Positions 1 through 10,500 of a stretch of 64,000 bases of DNA are shown here, in pieces; position 1 is the first letter of the stretch; the number at the start of each line of letters is the position of its first letter. The notes under the pieces are model-generated. The model was not told the DNA's origin. It did no database searches and was given only the letters and a program-made list of their open reading frames with translations. The stretch is from Beroe forskalii (lineage: Eukaryota > Ctenophora > Nuda > Beroida > Beroidae), in the NCBI GenBank assembly GCA_011033025.1, contig WFMF01000050.1:62001-126000 (forward strand), in the 5' to 3' direction. Both the position numbers and the translations under genes were made by a program.

Positions 1-499
1 TAGTATCAAGAGATAGTCATCAGTCCAATATTTGTGTTATAGCATTTATTCCTCATATTCCTAATGGGCCATCAAATCATTTATTTTTCAGCAACTCACT
101 TTCTAGCTATTACCATACACCCAATAATCAACACATTAATTTGACTGGAGTTGGGCACCTCCATATTGAAAACTGCATCCTGCGAAATGAACTAGGTAAT
201 TGTAATCTAAGACTTATCCAAAAGGTTTATCTTCAATTTATCAATTCAAGTATGTAGAGACCTGATGATTTAACTTTTAACAGCATCTGGGATGCTATAG
301 ACATTTATAATTGGTTTTGATATCAAGTGATTGTTATGCCTACGTGAAGAGGCATGATAGTATTATATTCAAGTATTTACTATTGCCAGATTTAATAATA
401 ATAATAATAAACAATCTGGTTAATCAAAAACACATTCAGAGTCATCCATGTAATACAAAGCACCAATATTCAGATAACCAACCAGATTCATGTTAATAC
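1..499. other. Unassigned AT-rich flank
   Basis: No convincing coding signal on either strand. The only structure is a short ATA run near 391-411. The satellite array begins just after this stretch. Confidence 0.5.
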
Positions 500-1296
500 T
501 TTTTTTTAACCAAGTCTGGAATTGATGAATTCAGCTATGTCCCCTCCCCTCCCTGGCTGTTGAAGTCTGGAACGGATGAATTCAGCTAAGTCCCCCTCCC
601 TTAAGCAGCTGTTGAAGTCTGGAACGGATGAATTCAGCTAAGTCCCTCCTCCCCTCCCTTTAGCTGTTGAAGTCTGAAATGGATGAATTCAGCTATGTCC
701 CCTCCCCTCCCTATAGCTGTTGAAGTCTGAAATGGATGAATTCAGCTATGTCCCCTCCCCTCCCTATAGCTGTTGAAGTCTGGAACGGATGAATTCAGCT
801 AAGTCCCCACTCCCCTCCCTTTAGCTGTTGAAGTCTGGAATGGATGAATTCAGCTATGTCCCCTCCCACTCTATAGCTGTTGAAGTCTGGAACGGATGAA
901 TTCAGCAAGTCCCCCCTCTCCCCACTCCCTTTAGCAATGTTTGAAGTCCCTGGAACGGATGAATTCAGCTAAGTCCCCTCCCTCCTTTAGCTGTTGAAGT
1001 CTGAAATGGATGAATTCAGCTATGTCCCCTCCCCTCCCTATAGCTGTTGAAGTCTGGAACAGATGAATTCAGCTAAGTCCCCCTCCCTTTAGCAGCTGTG
1101 AAGTCCTGAACCAGGATGAATTCAGCTAAGTCCCCCTCCCTCCCTTTAGCAGCTGTTGAAGTCTGAACGGATGAATTCAGCAAAGTCCCCTCCCCTCCCT
1201 TTAGCAGCTGTTGAAGTCTGGAACGGATGAATTCAGCTAAGCCCCCCCTCCCCTCCCTTTAGCTGTTGAAGTCTGGAATGGATGAATTCAGCTATG
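500..1296 (+). repeat. 53-57 bp satellite, block A
   Basis: About 14 tandem copies of a unit that always contains GTTGAAGTCTGGAA, GGATGAATTCAGC and a C-rich tract of the type CCCCTCCCCTCCCT. Unit length varies mainly in the C tract. Units fall into classes: AATGG..GCTATG, AACGG..GCTAAG and AACGG..GCAAAG. The same unit makes up blocks B (7531-12393) and C (28076-28786). Block A and block B are separated only by a LINE copy, so they were probably one array. Confidence 0.95.
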
Positions 1297-1790
1297 AAAA
1301 AACAATTTTTTTTTAAACAATTCTAATTTTATTGAATTTACAACACACACACACATAATATACGTTAATACTCTTACTATAATTTTGTAACCCCATTTAG
1401 AGAATTGTGAGTATGGACAAATAGGTTTAGATAATATGCGAGTGGATTATAAATCTTCACGACATGCCAAGTGACGAAAGTAACTGATATGGGTAAGAGA
1501 ATGATAAGTCACCAGAAGCTTCTGTCGTCATATGTGTAGAAAAGGGTTAGACTAAAATTAATTCGCATTGCCATCTATACTTTTTATGAATAATTATGCA
1601 CTTTCGCTGTAGCTATAGTGGTAATTGCGAGCCTTGCTGATGTAATATCTGCTGGTATATCATCGTAACGTAGCGTGGCAGTGAAAATGTTTATTGTATA
1701 CTAGATAAGTCTGGATAATTGTAGCGGCGCGCTGCCCTAAATATTGTTTAAACCATCGTGTGATTTGTTGTCGAACTACCCGAGATTTAC

Positions 1791-2588
1791 TTACACCTTA
1801 GTTTCTTGTTTCTCTTTAAATTTAACACTCGGAATATAAGGATCAGACTTCAGCAAAGTAAGGTAAGTTTGTAAAGACTTATTAGCTGGTATCCACTCAA
1901 CCTCGTCCCCATACGCCTGCATTTGCAGAAGAAAACGTTTAAGTCTATTTTTAAGACAATCTATGTTTTTAGCTGACACTATTTCACCACAATTTTTGGA
2001 GTTATGACACATAGTATTCCATAAATACGGAGCACGATAACAAAAGTTAATCTTATAATGTTTTAAGGAAAAAAGCGGTTGATATGTCCTGTTGTTTCTA
2101 GATTCACTTTCACTCCCATCAATATGGAGTAGCGTACTTAAGTATCGTGGTTCTTTAGAAAAGATCATTTTAGAATAATTGAGAATGGTAGCATAGTTGA
2201 AAATGTTATGGACCGTTAAAATCTTATTCTCATAGAATACTTTTTTAGTGTGACCCTTGATAAAGTTAGATACTTTCTTAACTCCAAATAAATTCCTAAG
2301 TGCTTTTTTTTGTAAAACAAAGAGCTTGTTCAGGTCACTTTCATTGCCTCCCCAAACTGGAATAGCGTACGATAGTTGTGAGTTAACAATAGCATTATAA
2401 ATCGTCGCACTAAGTTTCTTAGGAATAACTTTTCTCATGTCATATAGCTGTCCAATGCTATTTCTAACCTTATTTTCAACGGTTCGAATATGTTTTTTCC
2501 ATGATAGTTTTTCGTCAATAATTACTCCTAGAAATTTAACCTTAGTAACGTTTTCCAATGGTATACCGCCAAAAGCAATTTGATTCAA
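1791..2588 (-). CDS. LINE ORF2 C-terminal part (RT thumb and distal region)
   Basis: 265 codons that continue the reverse transcriptase of the preceding ORF after a single-base frameshift near 2590. The start of this frame (GGIPLENVTKVKFLGVIID) is the RT segment that follows the palm in CR1/jockey-type LINEs. SQLSYAIPVWGG and LFVLQKKALRNLFGVKK are the usual thumb-region signatures, and YLWNTM lies in the distal part. There is no independent start codon logic, because the true protein would be continuous with the upstream RT. The stop TAA is at 1791. It is a broken part of one ORF2, not a separate gene. Confidence 0.8.
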   Translation of the reverse strand: MNQIAFGGIPLENVTKVKFLGVIIDEKLSWKKHIRTVENKVRNSIGQLYDMRKVIPKKLSATIYNAIVNSQLSYAIPVWGGNESDLNKLFVLQKKALRNLFGVKKVSNFIKGHTKKVFYENKILTVHNIFNYATILNYSKMIFSKEPRYLSTLLHIDGSESESRNNRTYQPLFSLKHYKINFCYRAPYLWNTMCHNSKNCGEIVSAKNIDCLKNRLKRFLLQMQAYGDEVEWIPANKSLQTYLTLLKSDPYIPSVKFKEKQETKV

Positions 2589-3830
2589 TGCGTTTTCGAG
2601 GAGGCTTGAAATGTATATACTTAGATTTTTGGATATTTATGTGCAGAAAGTTGGCTTCTAAGTACTTTTTCAGCTTACTAAAAATAACATTCACTTTTTT
2701 AATTACTTCATCAGGACATTTTCCATCAACAAATAAGTTAGTGTCATCAGCAAATTGAATGAATGTGGCTGAATCTGTACAATTAGCTATACACTTATTA
2801 CCAGAGCACGTACATTGGCTATAAGTCAGATCATTTATGTAAATTAAAAATAGTAACGGGCCAAGAACTGAGCCTTGTGGTACACCATCATGAATTTCAA
2901 GTAGATCAGACGTTACATCGCCATTAAACACACTCTGGTATCGGTTATTAAGATAGCTTTTCAGTAGATCATGAGCTATGCCTCTGATTCCATAATTCTC
3001 GAGTTTATCTAGGAGAATTGAGTGTTTTATAGTATCAAATGCTTTACTAAAGTCGAGAAATATTCCAAATACAGTATCATTATTATTAAGACTGTTGACT
3101 ATTTGAGTAATGGCTGTATTAAGGGCATGGATAGTTGAGTGACGTTTACGAAAACCAAACTGTTTGTTATAAAGTACATTATGTTTATCAAGGAATTCGA
3201 GTACCCTGCTATGAATAAGTTTCTCAAATATTTTTGAGAAAACTGGTAAGAGAGATATAGGCCGATAATTATTTATATCACTACGGTCGTCAGCTTTGTA
3301 GAGTGGTAGGACACGAGCAATTTTTAGCTCATCAGGAAAAACGCTCGAATACATACAATTATTGAATAAAACTGCTAGTGCTGATGATATATCTTGACGG
3401 AATAGTTTAAGAACCCTAGGTGATAAGTCAGACGATTTAGTCGGGCTAAGATCTCCTATTATTTTGTCTATTTCACAGCTTTCGATTTCCTTGAAGAAAA
3501 TGGTATCCTCAACACGGTCCTTCATGAACACCTTATAATCTTTAAAATCTGAAGCAGATTTAGAACTGTTGAGATTGTGTGCAACATTAACAAAATAGCG
3601 GTTGAATTTTTCGACAATAATCCTACGATCAGTTATCTGCTCTTGGTTATAGATTATACATTTTGGAAACGAAAGGGATTTCTTTTTATGCCTCATTTCG
3701 TTTATAATTTTCCAGTACTTTTTCATGTCACCATTACATTTTCTAAAACGCTCGATATAATAATTACTTTGTGCTTCTTTAATTAGACTAGTGAAAATTC
3801 TCCTGTAATCATAGTACTCAGCTTTATATT
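2542..3830 (-). CDS. LINE ORF2 reverse transcriptase core
   Basis: Reverse transcriptase fingers and palm. Visible motifs in order are ARVLPLYKADDRSDINNYRP, ISLLPVFSKIFEKLIHSR, FGFRKRHSTIHAL, GIFLDFSKAFDTIKH, GVPQGSVLGPLLFLIYINDL and the catalytic FADD box (FIQFADDTNLFVDG). These are the RT blocks of the CR1/jockey group. The first ATG in the frame is at 3726. Reading upstream gives an open, RT-linker-like sequence to about 3830, where a one-base frameshift separates it from the endonuclease frame. The C-terminal end runs out of frame near 2590, where the thumb continues in another frame. All three catalytic Asp residues are intact, so the loss of function comes from the frameshifts. Confidence 0.9.
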
Positions 3831-5438
3831 TTCGACTTTTGGATCGCCTCGTCTACGAGCTTTAATCCATTCGGTATGTAAACTATTTTTTACTTGACTG
3901 GATTTCGCCAGTCCAATAGATATCCAAGGCTTGTCAATAAAGTTACGTTTCGAAGATAGATCAACAGTCTGTAGAAAGCAGGTATTATAACGTGTAGTTA
4001 ATGCATGATAGTATTCATGAAATTGGCTTTCAGAGTCGCGAGCAGTTATATTTTCAACAGGATGAAATTTATTAGCAAACATTTCATTTAATTCACCTAA
4101 TTTGTGGCTGAATTTGTCAATTTTTTTAGAAGAAATATTATGAAATTTCGCTGAGTTTTGCTCTTCAGTTTGATCATTAAATAAGCACTCAGTATTAGTC
4201 GGTACCGATGCAAATATTGGCAGGTGGCAAGAGGTTGAAATATTCAAAATACCAGATTGAACATTATCAGAAATTATGTTCGTCCAAATTTGGTCAATTG
4301 AGCTGAATGATTTACCTTTAAAATGTGTAGGCTTATTGATAAGAGGAGAAAACCCCGCACACATAAACAAATTTACGTAATTCTGTATGTTGGTATCATC
4401 ATTTAGTTTAAGTGTGTCAAGGTTGAAATCTCCTAAGATAATGCTAGGTTGATCATCAATAAGAGTGAGAAGTTTTGAAAGCTCATCAATACATTTAGCT
4501 TCGTTAACTTGGCGACAGTATCTATAGATAACAATGAGATTGATGAGTCCAATATCACACTTTACCTTGCCACCTAAGCATTCAAAATATTCATTACGAA
4601 AGGTAAAACATTTCTCTTTTTTGAAGTTTATATTATTTCGGAAATATATGGACAGTCCAGAACCTTTATTTTTGTCGCTTATAGCGTATAAGTGTTCCGG
4701 AGTATATCCCTTGATGACAAAATCATTCATTACTCCAGCCTTAAGATTAGTTTCATTGAAACAGTAAAAATCGAACTTTTTCTTGAAGTTAATCATTTGG
4801 TTTTGGAATTCCTTGAAGTTAGACTGAAAGCCGTCGATATTGTTAAAAAATAGAGAGATCCCCTTCAGATTGTCATCAATTTGATCCGAATTAATATATT
4901 TACAATTGTTCAGAACTTTTTTAGCAACATTAACATTTTCACAGAAGTGTTCTACGTCATCATCAAAGAAATTTAGCCTGTCGTTGTCGAGTGAAACGTC
5001 GTTGTATGGCTGAATAACGTCATTAGCAAAATCGGCATTCATGTCGGTGCTTGAATCACTAAGATATGGCAACGTATAGCAACTCGAACAGCAAGAGTTT
5101 GATTTTAGAAGGCACGAGTTATGGCAAATATTGTTACACATTGAGCAGTAAGAAACTTGGTGTCTGGTGTTACTTATAATTTTCTTACATGAATTACAGT
5201 TACTTGTGTCTACTGAGGCATCACCAAAATCAAACGCATTCAATGGCAGCATCGATTCAATACACTTAGGGCAGTACCAGTTATCGTAATGCTGTAGTTC
5301 TAGGGCCGTGTCGTTGTCTATGCCTAGACAACTGGCATGATAGACATGGTTGGTAAGATTGCAAACTAGGATAATTTGATGCGTGTAAATTCCTTTACAG
5401 CAAAGCTCACAATTCTCTCTTGGTGGGGTTCTGTGCAT
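3783..5438 (-). CDS. LINE ORF2 N-terminal part: PHD-type zinc fingers plus apurinic-like endonuclease
   Basis: 551 residues. Residues about 10-62 form a PHD-like finger (CELCCKG, HASC, WYCPKC). A second Cys cluster follows at about 80-120 (CNSCKK, CSMCNNICHNSC, CCSSC). From about residue 195 the exonuclease/endonuclease fold is visible: LFFNNIDGFQSN, CFNETNL, GSGLSIYFRN, VIYRYCR, ILGDFNLD, SSIDQIWTN and SCHLPIFAS. The last box has Cys where most family members have the Asp of SDH. The endonuclease nicks target DNA to prime reverse transcription, and the PHD-type module may bind chromatin or nucleic acid. The frame ends at 3783 where a frameshift near 3830 breaks the join to the RT. Confidence 0.85.
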   Translation of the reverse strand: MHRTPPRENCELCCKGIYTHQIILVCNLTNHVYHASCLGIDNDTALELQHYDNWYCPKCIESMLPLNAFDFGDASVDTSNCNSCKKIISNTRHQVSYCSMCNNICHNSCLLKSNSCCSSCYTLPYLSDSSTDMNADFANDVIQPYNDVSLDNDRLNFFDDDVEHFCENVNVAKKVLNNCKYINSDQIDDNLKGISLFFNNIDGFQSNFKEFQNQMINFKKKFDFYCFNETNLKAGVMNDFVIKGYTPEHLYAISDKNKGSGLSIYFRNNINFKKEKCFTFRNEYFECLGGKVKCDIGLINLIVIYRYCRQVNEAKCIDELSKLLTLIDDQPSIILGDFNLDTLKLNDDTNIQNYVNLFMCAGFSPLINKPTHFKGKSFSSIDQIWTNIISDNVQSGILNISTSCHLPIFASVPTNTECLFNDQTEEQNSAKFHNISSKKIDKFSHKLGELNEMFANKFHPVENITARDSESQFHEYYHALTTRYNTCFLQTVDLSSKRNFIDKPWISIGLAKSSQVKNSLHTEWIKARRRGDPKVENIKLSTMITGEFSLV

Positions 5439-5570
5439 TTACAAGTATTAAATTGTTATAACACCCTGCACCCAATATGATATATAGTCAAACATTTATA
5501 TAAGCACTCCTTATGATAACTGGAAATAAAGTTTAAAATGTCAAAACACGAATTTCAAAATCGGCAAAGT

Positions 5571-6209
5571 TTACACAATTTTCCTGAAAGTTGCAGAAAT
5601 TCTTGGTGAAAAATCGTCATTTGCTACAGGTTCTCCTGGGACACCGTGCAAAAATAAACCCTGACTAAGTTTAGAGAAAAGCAGAACTTGCCCGTCCTAC
5701 AGTATCACAGAACACAAAGAAGTACCACTAGATAGGCACCTAAAAAACAAACGGCGCGGGTAGCCAAGAGAAATAGTTAAAATAAAGGAGTCATCAGCTA
5801 TACTAGATTCGTCGTCAGAGTGGAAGGGTATAAAACACGACTTATTGGGGTAATAGTTAATGAGACACGAGTTAAGGCCTAGATAAGGGAACAATTGGTT
5901 GACAAACTCAAGCATTTCAGCTATGAACGGATTCGATTGAAAATTAGCGGGATAGTGGAGGACGTCTCCGTATCTGTAAGGTAGAGAGCCAAACAGCTGT
6001 GTTGCTCTACCAGATTTAAATCTTTTGTCAAATTTGAGGGACTGTAGCAGAGTTGAAAAATCAAAAGTCGGTCGGAAAGTCACATCCGGGAGCAAGCAGA
6101 TGATTTTTTCCGGCGAAATAGAAAAATCAGCAGGATTTCCGCGGATTACTTCACTGCAGTCCTCCAGATTGACGTCCTCTAGAACATAACGAGGCATTAA
6201 ATTCGTCAA
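5571..6209 (-). CDS. AlkB-like Fe(II)/2-oxoglutarate dioxygenase ORF inside the LINE, one in-frame TAG
   Basis: Starts ATG at 6209 and runs 170 codons to a TAG at 5697-5699. The same frame then continues 41 more codons to TAA at 5571, completing the domain. Landmarks: FGSLPYRYG (about 73-81), NSCLINYYP (113-121), the metal ligands H130 and D132 in PFHSDDES, ISLGYPRR (146-153), then after the stop the distal ligand H188 in FLHGVP, and R203/R209 in RISATFRK, which bind 2-oxoglutarate. This is the ALKBH2/3 and viral AlkB pattern, in proteins that oxidatively remove methyl groups from 1-meA/3-meC in DNA or RNA. It lies between ORF1 (gap about 456 bp) and ORF2 (gap about 132 bp) on the same strand. 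Function in the element is inferred. The stop is either a disabling mutation or a readthrough site. Confidence 0.85.
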
Positions 6210-6537
6210 AATTACATCAATTCTATCTTAGTATGCAATTTTAACTAACAAGGGAGTTGAAATGATGACATAGCATATAAGCATATACAACATACAAAAT
6301 ACTATCATAGGAGAACATGGGCGCGATTATGCACAGTGTAAATGTCAAACATTATGTATTCTGATGTATTAATGTATTAATTTTATTATGTATCATAAGA
6401 ACATCCAAAATAAATTCAATTAAATTATGAATTGATAAGGAATGATCTGTACTATATCTTTATTCATCTACATCACAGATAGTACAGAATATTAACCTGA
6501 TCCTATATTCTGTATTTACTCATCAAACATTGCACAG

Positions 6538-6612
6538 TAACTTTTCTCCTAGTACGCTATTGATTATTGATAAGTAACTTTGCTCCTAGTACGCTATGAT
6601 TATTGATAAGGT
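6538..6612. repeat. Two-copy tandem repeat in LINE inter-ORF region
   Basis: Two adjacent copies of a 36-37 bp sequence containing CTCCTAGTACGCTAT and GATTATTGATAAG, lying between ORF1 and the AlkB ORF of the LINE. Confidence 0.75.
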
Positions 6613-6665
6613 ATTCACTTATATTTATAGCACACGGTACAATAACTTCCCAGTTCACGCTATGA

Positions 6666-7508
6666 TCAATTAACTACGCGGCAATCTGGAAACTTAGCCA
6701 TGATATGATTCGCAAAATCCTCCCAACAATGAATGCCGTTGAAGTAATCCCCCGATGCCAACTTCACAGCAAAGCCAGAGGTCGGACTCTGGTAGGTCAC
6801 CCATTTCGGCTTTAGGTTGACGTTCTTGATGTGGCCGTATGTCTTGCCATCTGCTGGGTTCGCGTTCAGGAACTCATAAATAGAACCTTTGAGGTCAGCG
6901 TAGTGTTTTTTCAGTGATTGGTAAACCTTTACCTCCCGTGGCCGTTTGTTGGCTGTATCGTAGTTGCGATATTTGCGTAAGACTGTGTCTTTCTTGTTGA
7001 TACGGCAAAAACGAACGGTCACAGATGGAGGTATGGTCTTACCTCTAACAGTCCTGTTGTCCCTCGAATTCGGGTGGACCGCTGAGAGGTCTGAGGCAAC
7101 AACTGCTTCCCCTGATTGAGATAGGATGTTCGCCACCTTGGTGCAGAGGTCATTCTCCGTCTCTTCGTCAGCTTTCGGAAGACCAACGACGGTAACCGTA
7201 TCACGACGAGAGTACTGCTCCGTCTTTACGACTGTAGCCGTCAAGTCATCAACAGTGTCCCTTACGTTCCGGTTCCTTACGATCATCTCTTCTCTCAACT
7301 GGGCTTGCTCGACCTTCAACTCCTTAACCTGACTGTTCAGCAAACACAGATATGACTTCACACCTTTCTCGAACTCCGAGTTGGCACTCAGTCCGTCAAG
7401 CATCCCTTGCATCGTGTCAAGAGTTGACGCAACGCTGTCAATACGGTTTCCGAGTGTACCACTTGCAGCAACCTGCGACGAAGCGTTTCCGGAGCGTGTA
7501 TTTACCAT
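6666..7508 (-). CDS. LINE ORF1: coiled-coil/RRM-like nucleic acid-binding protein
   Basis: 280 intact codons, ATG at 7508, 23 nt from the element's 5' end. Residues about 20-95 are a heptad-rich helical region (LDTMQGMLDGL, QVKELKVEQAQLREEM). Residues about 95-190 have the RRM-like pattern of L1/CR1-type ORF1 proteins (VVKTEQYSRRDTVTVVGLP, PSVTVRFCRINKKDTVLRKY), and a basic C-terminal domain follows (YQSLKKHYADLKGSIYEFLN). Such proteins form multimers that package the element RNA. No CCHC knuckle is visible. It is the only fully intact ORF of the element and is on the same strand as the AlkB ORF and ORF2. Confidence 0.8.
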   Translation of the reverse strand: MVNTRSGNASSQVAASGTLGNRIDSVASTLDTMQGMLDGLSANSEFEKGVKSYLCLLNSQVKELKVEQAQLREEMIVRNRNVRDTVDDLTATVVKTEQYSRRDTVTVVGLPKADEETENDLCTKVANILSQSGEAVVASDLSAVHPNSRDNRTVRGKTIPPSVTVRFCRINKKDTVLRKYRNYDTANKRPREVKVYQSLKKHYADLKGSIYEFLNANPADGKTYGHIKNVNLKPKWVTYQSPTSGFAVKLASGDYFNGIHCWEDFANHIMAKFPDCRVVN

Positions 7509-7530
7509 ATCGGGTGCAGGGTATAATTAG

Positions 7531-10500
7531 ATGAATTCAGCTAAGTCTCCCTGTTTAGCTGTTGAAGTCTGGAATGGATGAATTCAGCTATGTCCCCTCC
7601 CCTCCCTATAGCTGTTGAAGTCTGGAACGGATGAATTCAGCAAAGTCCCCTCCCCTCCCTTTAGCAGCTGTTGAAGTCTGGAACGGATGAATTCAGCTAA
7701 GTCCCCTCCCCTCCCTTTAGCTGTTGAAGTCTGGAATGGATGAATTCAGCTATGTCCCCCTCCCCTCCCTTTAGCTGTTGAAGTCTGGAATGGATGAATT
7801 CAGCTAAGTCCCCCTCCCTTTAGCAGCTGTTGAAGTCTGGAACGGATGAATTCAGCAAAGTCCCCCTCCCCCTCCCTTTAGCAGCTGTTGAAGTCTGGAA
7901 CGGATGAATTCAGCTAAGTCCCCCCCCTCCCTTTATAGCTGTTGAAGTCTGGAACGGATGAATTCAGTTAGTCCCCCCCTCCCCTCCCTTTAGCTGTTGA
8001 AGTCTGGAATGGATGAATTCAGCTATGTCCCCTCCCCTCCCTATAGCTGTTGAAGTCTGGAACGGATGAATTCAGCTAAGTCCTCCCCCTCCTTTTTAGC
8101 TGTTGAAGTCTGGAACCAGCTAAGTCCCCCCCTCCCCTAGCAGCTGTTGAAGTCTGGAACGGATGAATTCAGCTAAGTCCCCCTCCCCTCCCTTTAGCTG
8201 TTGAAGTCTGGAATGGATGAATTCAGCTAAGTCCCCTCCCCTCCCTTTAGCTGTTGAAGTCTGGAACGGATGAATTCAGCTAAGTCCCCCTCCCCCTCCC
8301 TTTAGCTGTTGAAGTCTGGAACGGATGAATTCAGCTAAGTCCCCTCCCCTCCCTTTAGCAGCTGTTGAAGTCTGGAATGGATGGATGAATTCCAGCTGTT
8401 GAAGTCCCCTAAGTCCCCTCCCTTTAGCTGTTGAAGTCTGGAATGGATGAATTCAGCTATGTCCCCTCCCCTCCCTATAGCTGTTGAAGTCTGGAACGGA
8501 TGAATTCAGCAAGTCCCCTCCCTCCCTTTAGCAGCTGTTGAAGTCTGGAACGGATGAATTCAGCTAAGTCCCCCTCCCCTCCCTTTAGCTGTTGAAGTCT
8601 GGAACGGATGAATTCAGCTAAGTCCCCCCTCCCCTCCCTTTAGCTGTTGAAGTCTGGAATGGATGAATTCAGCTATGTCCCCTCCCCCTCCCTTTAGCTG
8701 TTGAAGTCTGGAACGGATGAATTCAGCTAAGTCCCCCTCCCCTCCCTTTAGCAGCTGTTGAAGTCTGGAACGGATGAATTCAGCTAAGTCCCCCTCCCCT
8801 CCCTTTAGCTGTTGAAGTCTGGAATGGATGAATTCAGCTAAGTCCCCCTCCCCTCCCTTTAGCAGCTGTTGAAGTCTGGAATGGATGAATTCAGCGAAGT
8901 CCCCTCCCTATAGCTGTTGAAGTCTGGAACGGATGAATTCAGCTAAGTCCCCCCTCCCTTTAGCTGTTGAAGTCTGGAACGGATGAATTCAGCTATGTCC
9001 CCCCTCCCTTTAGCTGTTGAAGTCTGGAACGGATGAATTCAGCAAAGTCCCCCCCCCCTCCCTTTAGCAGCTGTTGAAGTCTGGAACGGATGAATTCAGC
9101 TATGTCCCCTCCCCTCCCTATAGCTGTTGAAGTCTGGAATGGATGTCTCCCCTCCCCCTCCTCCCTTTTTAGCTGTTGAAGTCTGGAATGGATGAATTCA
9201 GCTATGTCCCCCCCCCTCCCTATAGCTGTTGAAGTCTGGAATGGATGAATTCAGCTAAGTCCCCCCTCCCCTCCCTTTAGCTGTTGAAGTCTGGAATGGA
9301 TGAATTCAGCTAAGTCCCCCTCCCCTCCCTTTAGCAGCTGTTGAAGTCTGGAATGGATGAATTCAGCTAAGTCCCCCTCCCTTTAGCTGTTGAAGTCTGG
9401 AACGGATGAATTCAGCTATGTCCCCTCCCCTCCCTCCCTTTAGCTGTTGAAGTCTGGAATGGATGAATTCAGCTAAGTCCCCCCCTCCCTTTAGCTGTTG
9501 AAGTCTGAACGGCCTCCCTTTAGCTGTTGAAGTCTGGAATGGATGAATTCAGTCTATGTCCCTAAGTCCCCCTCCCTAGCAGCTGTTGAAGTCTGGAATG
9601 GATGAATTCAGCTAAGTCCCCCTCCCTCCCTTTAGCTGTTGAAGTCTGGAATGGATGAATTCAGCAAGTCCCCCCCTCCCTTTTAGCAGCTGTTGAAGTC
9701 TGGAACGGATGAATTCAGCTAGTCCCCCCCCCTCCTTTAGCAGCTGTTGAAGTCTGGAACGGATGAATTCAGCTAAGTTGTCTCCCCTCCCCTCCCTTGG
9801 ATGAATTTTAGCTCCCTTTTGTTGAAGTCTGGAATGGATGAATTCAGCAAAGTCCCCTCCCCCATTCTGCTGCAGCTGTTGAAGTCTGAACTGGGATGGA
9901 TGAATTCAGCTAAGTCCCCCTCCCCTCCTTTTTAGCTGTTGAAGTCTGGAATGGATGAATTCAGCTAGTCCCCTCCCCTCCCTTTATAGCTGTTGAAGTC
10001 TGGAATGGATGAATTCAGCTAAGTCCCCTCCCTCCCTTTAGCAGCTGTTGAAGTCTGGAACGGATGAATTCAGCTAAGTCCCCCCCCCCCCCCCTCCTTT
10101 GAAGTTGGAACGGATGAATTCAGCTGTTGAAGTCTGGAATGGATGAATTCAGCTATGTCCCCTCCCCTCCCTTTAGCTGTTGAAGTCTGGAATGGATGAA
10201 TTCAGCAAAGTCCCCCTCCCCTCCTGTTGAAGTCTGTTGAAGTCTGGAACGGATGAATTCAGCAAAGTCCCCCTCCCCCTCCCTTTAGCAGCTGTTGAAG
10301 TCTGGAACGGATGAATTCAGCTAAGTCCCCCCTCCCCTCCCTTTAGCTGTTGAAGTCTGGAATGGATGAATTCAGCTATGTCCCCCCCTCCCTATAGCTG
10401 TTGAAGTCTGGAACGGATGAATTCAGCAAAGTCCCCTCCCCCTCCCTTTAGCAGCTGTTGAAGTCTGGAACGGATGAATTCAGCTAAGTCCCCCTCCCCT

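Larger units (their letters stand above)
1297..7531 (-). mobile_element. Near-complete non-LTR retrotransposon (LINE) with ORF1, AlkB ORF and PHD-EN-RT ORF2
   Basis: A minus-strand LINE of about 6.2 kb. Order in its own direction: ORF1 (6666-7508), AlkB-like ORF (5571-6209), PHD/endonuclease (3783-5438), RT (2542-3830) and RT C-terminus (1791-2588), then a 3' UTR of about 0.5 kb ending in an A/T-rich tail at 1297-1325. It sits inside the satellite: GATGAATTCAGCTA is found at both edges (about 1282-1295 and 7532-7545). This fits a target-site duplication, although every satellite unit carries that motif. The 5' leader before ORF1 is only about 23 nt. The apurinic-type endonuclease and RT place it in the broad CR1/L2/jockey group. 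ORF2 has two frameshifts and the AlkB ORF one stop, so this copy is recently inactive at best. Confidence 0.85.

Noticed and set aside
5571-6209. AlkB ORF as a relic of an integrated flexivirus-like RNA virus
   Set aside because: No viral replicase, helicase or coat frame is nearby; the neighbours on the same strand are LINE ORF1 and ORF2.
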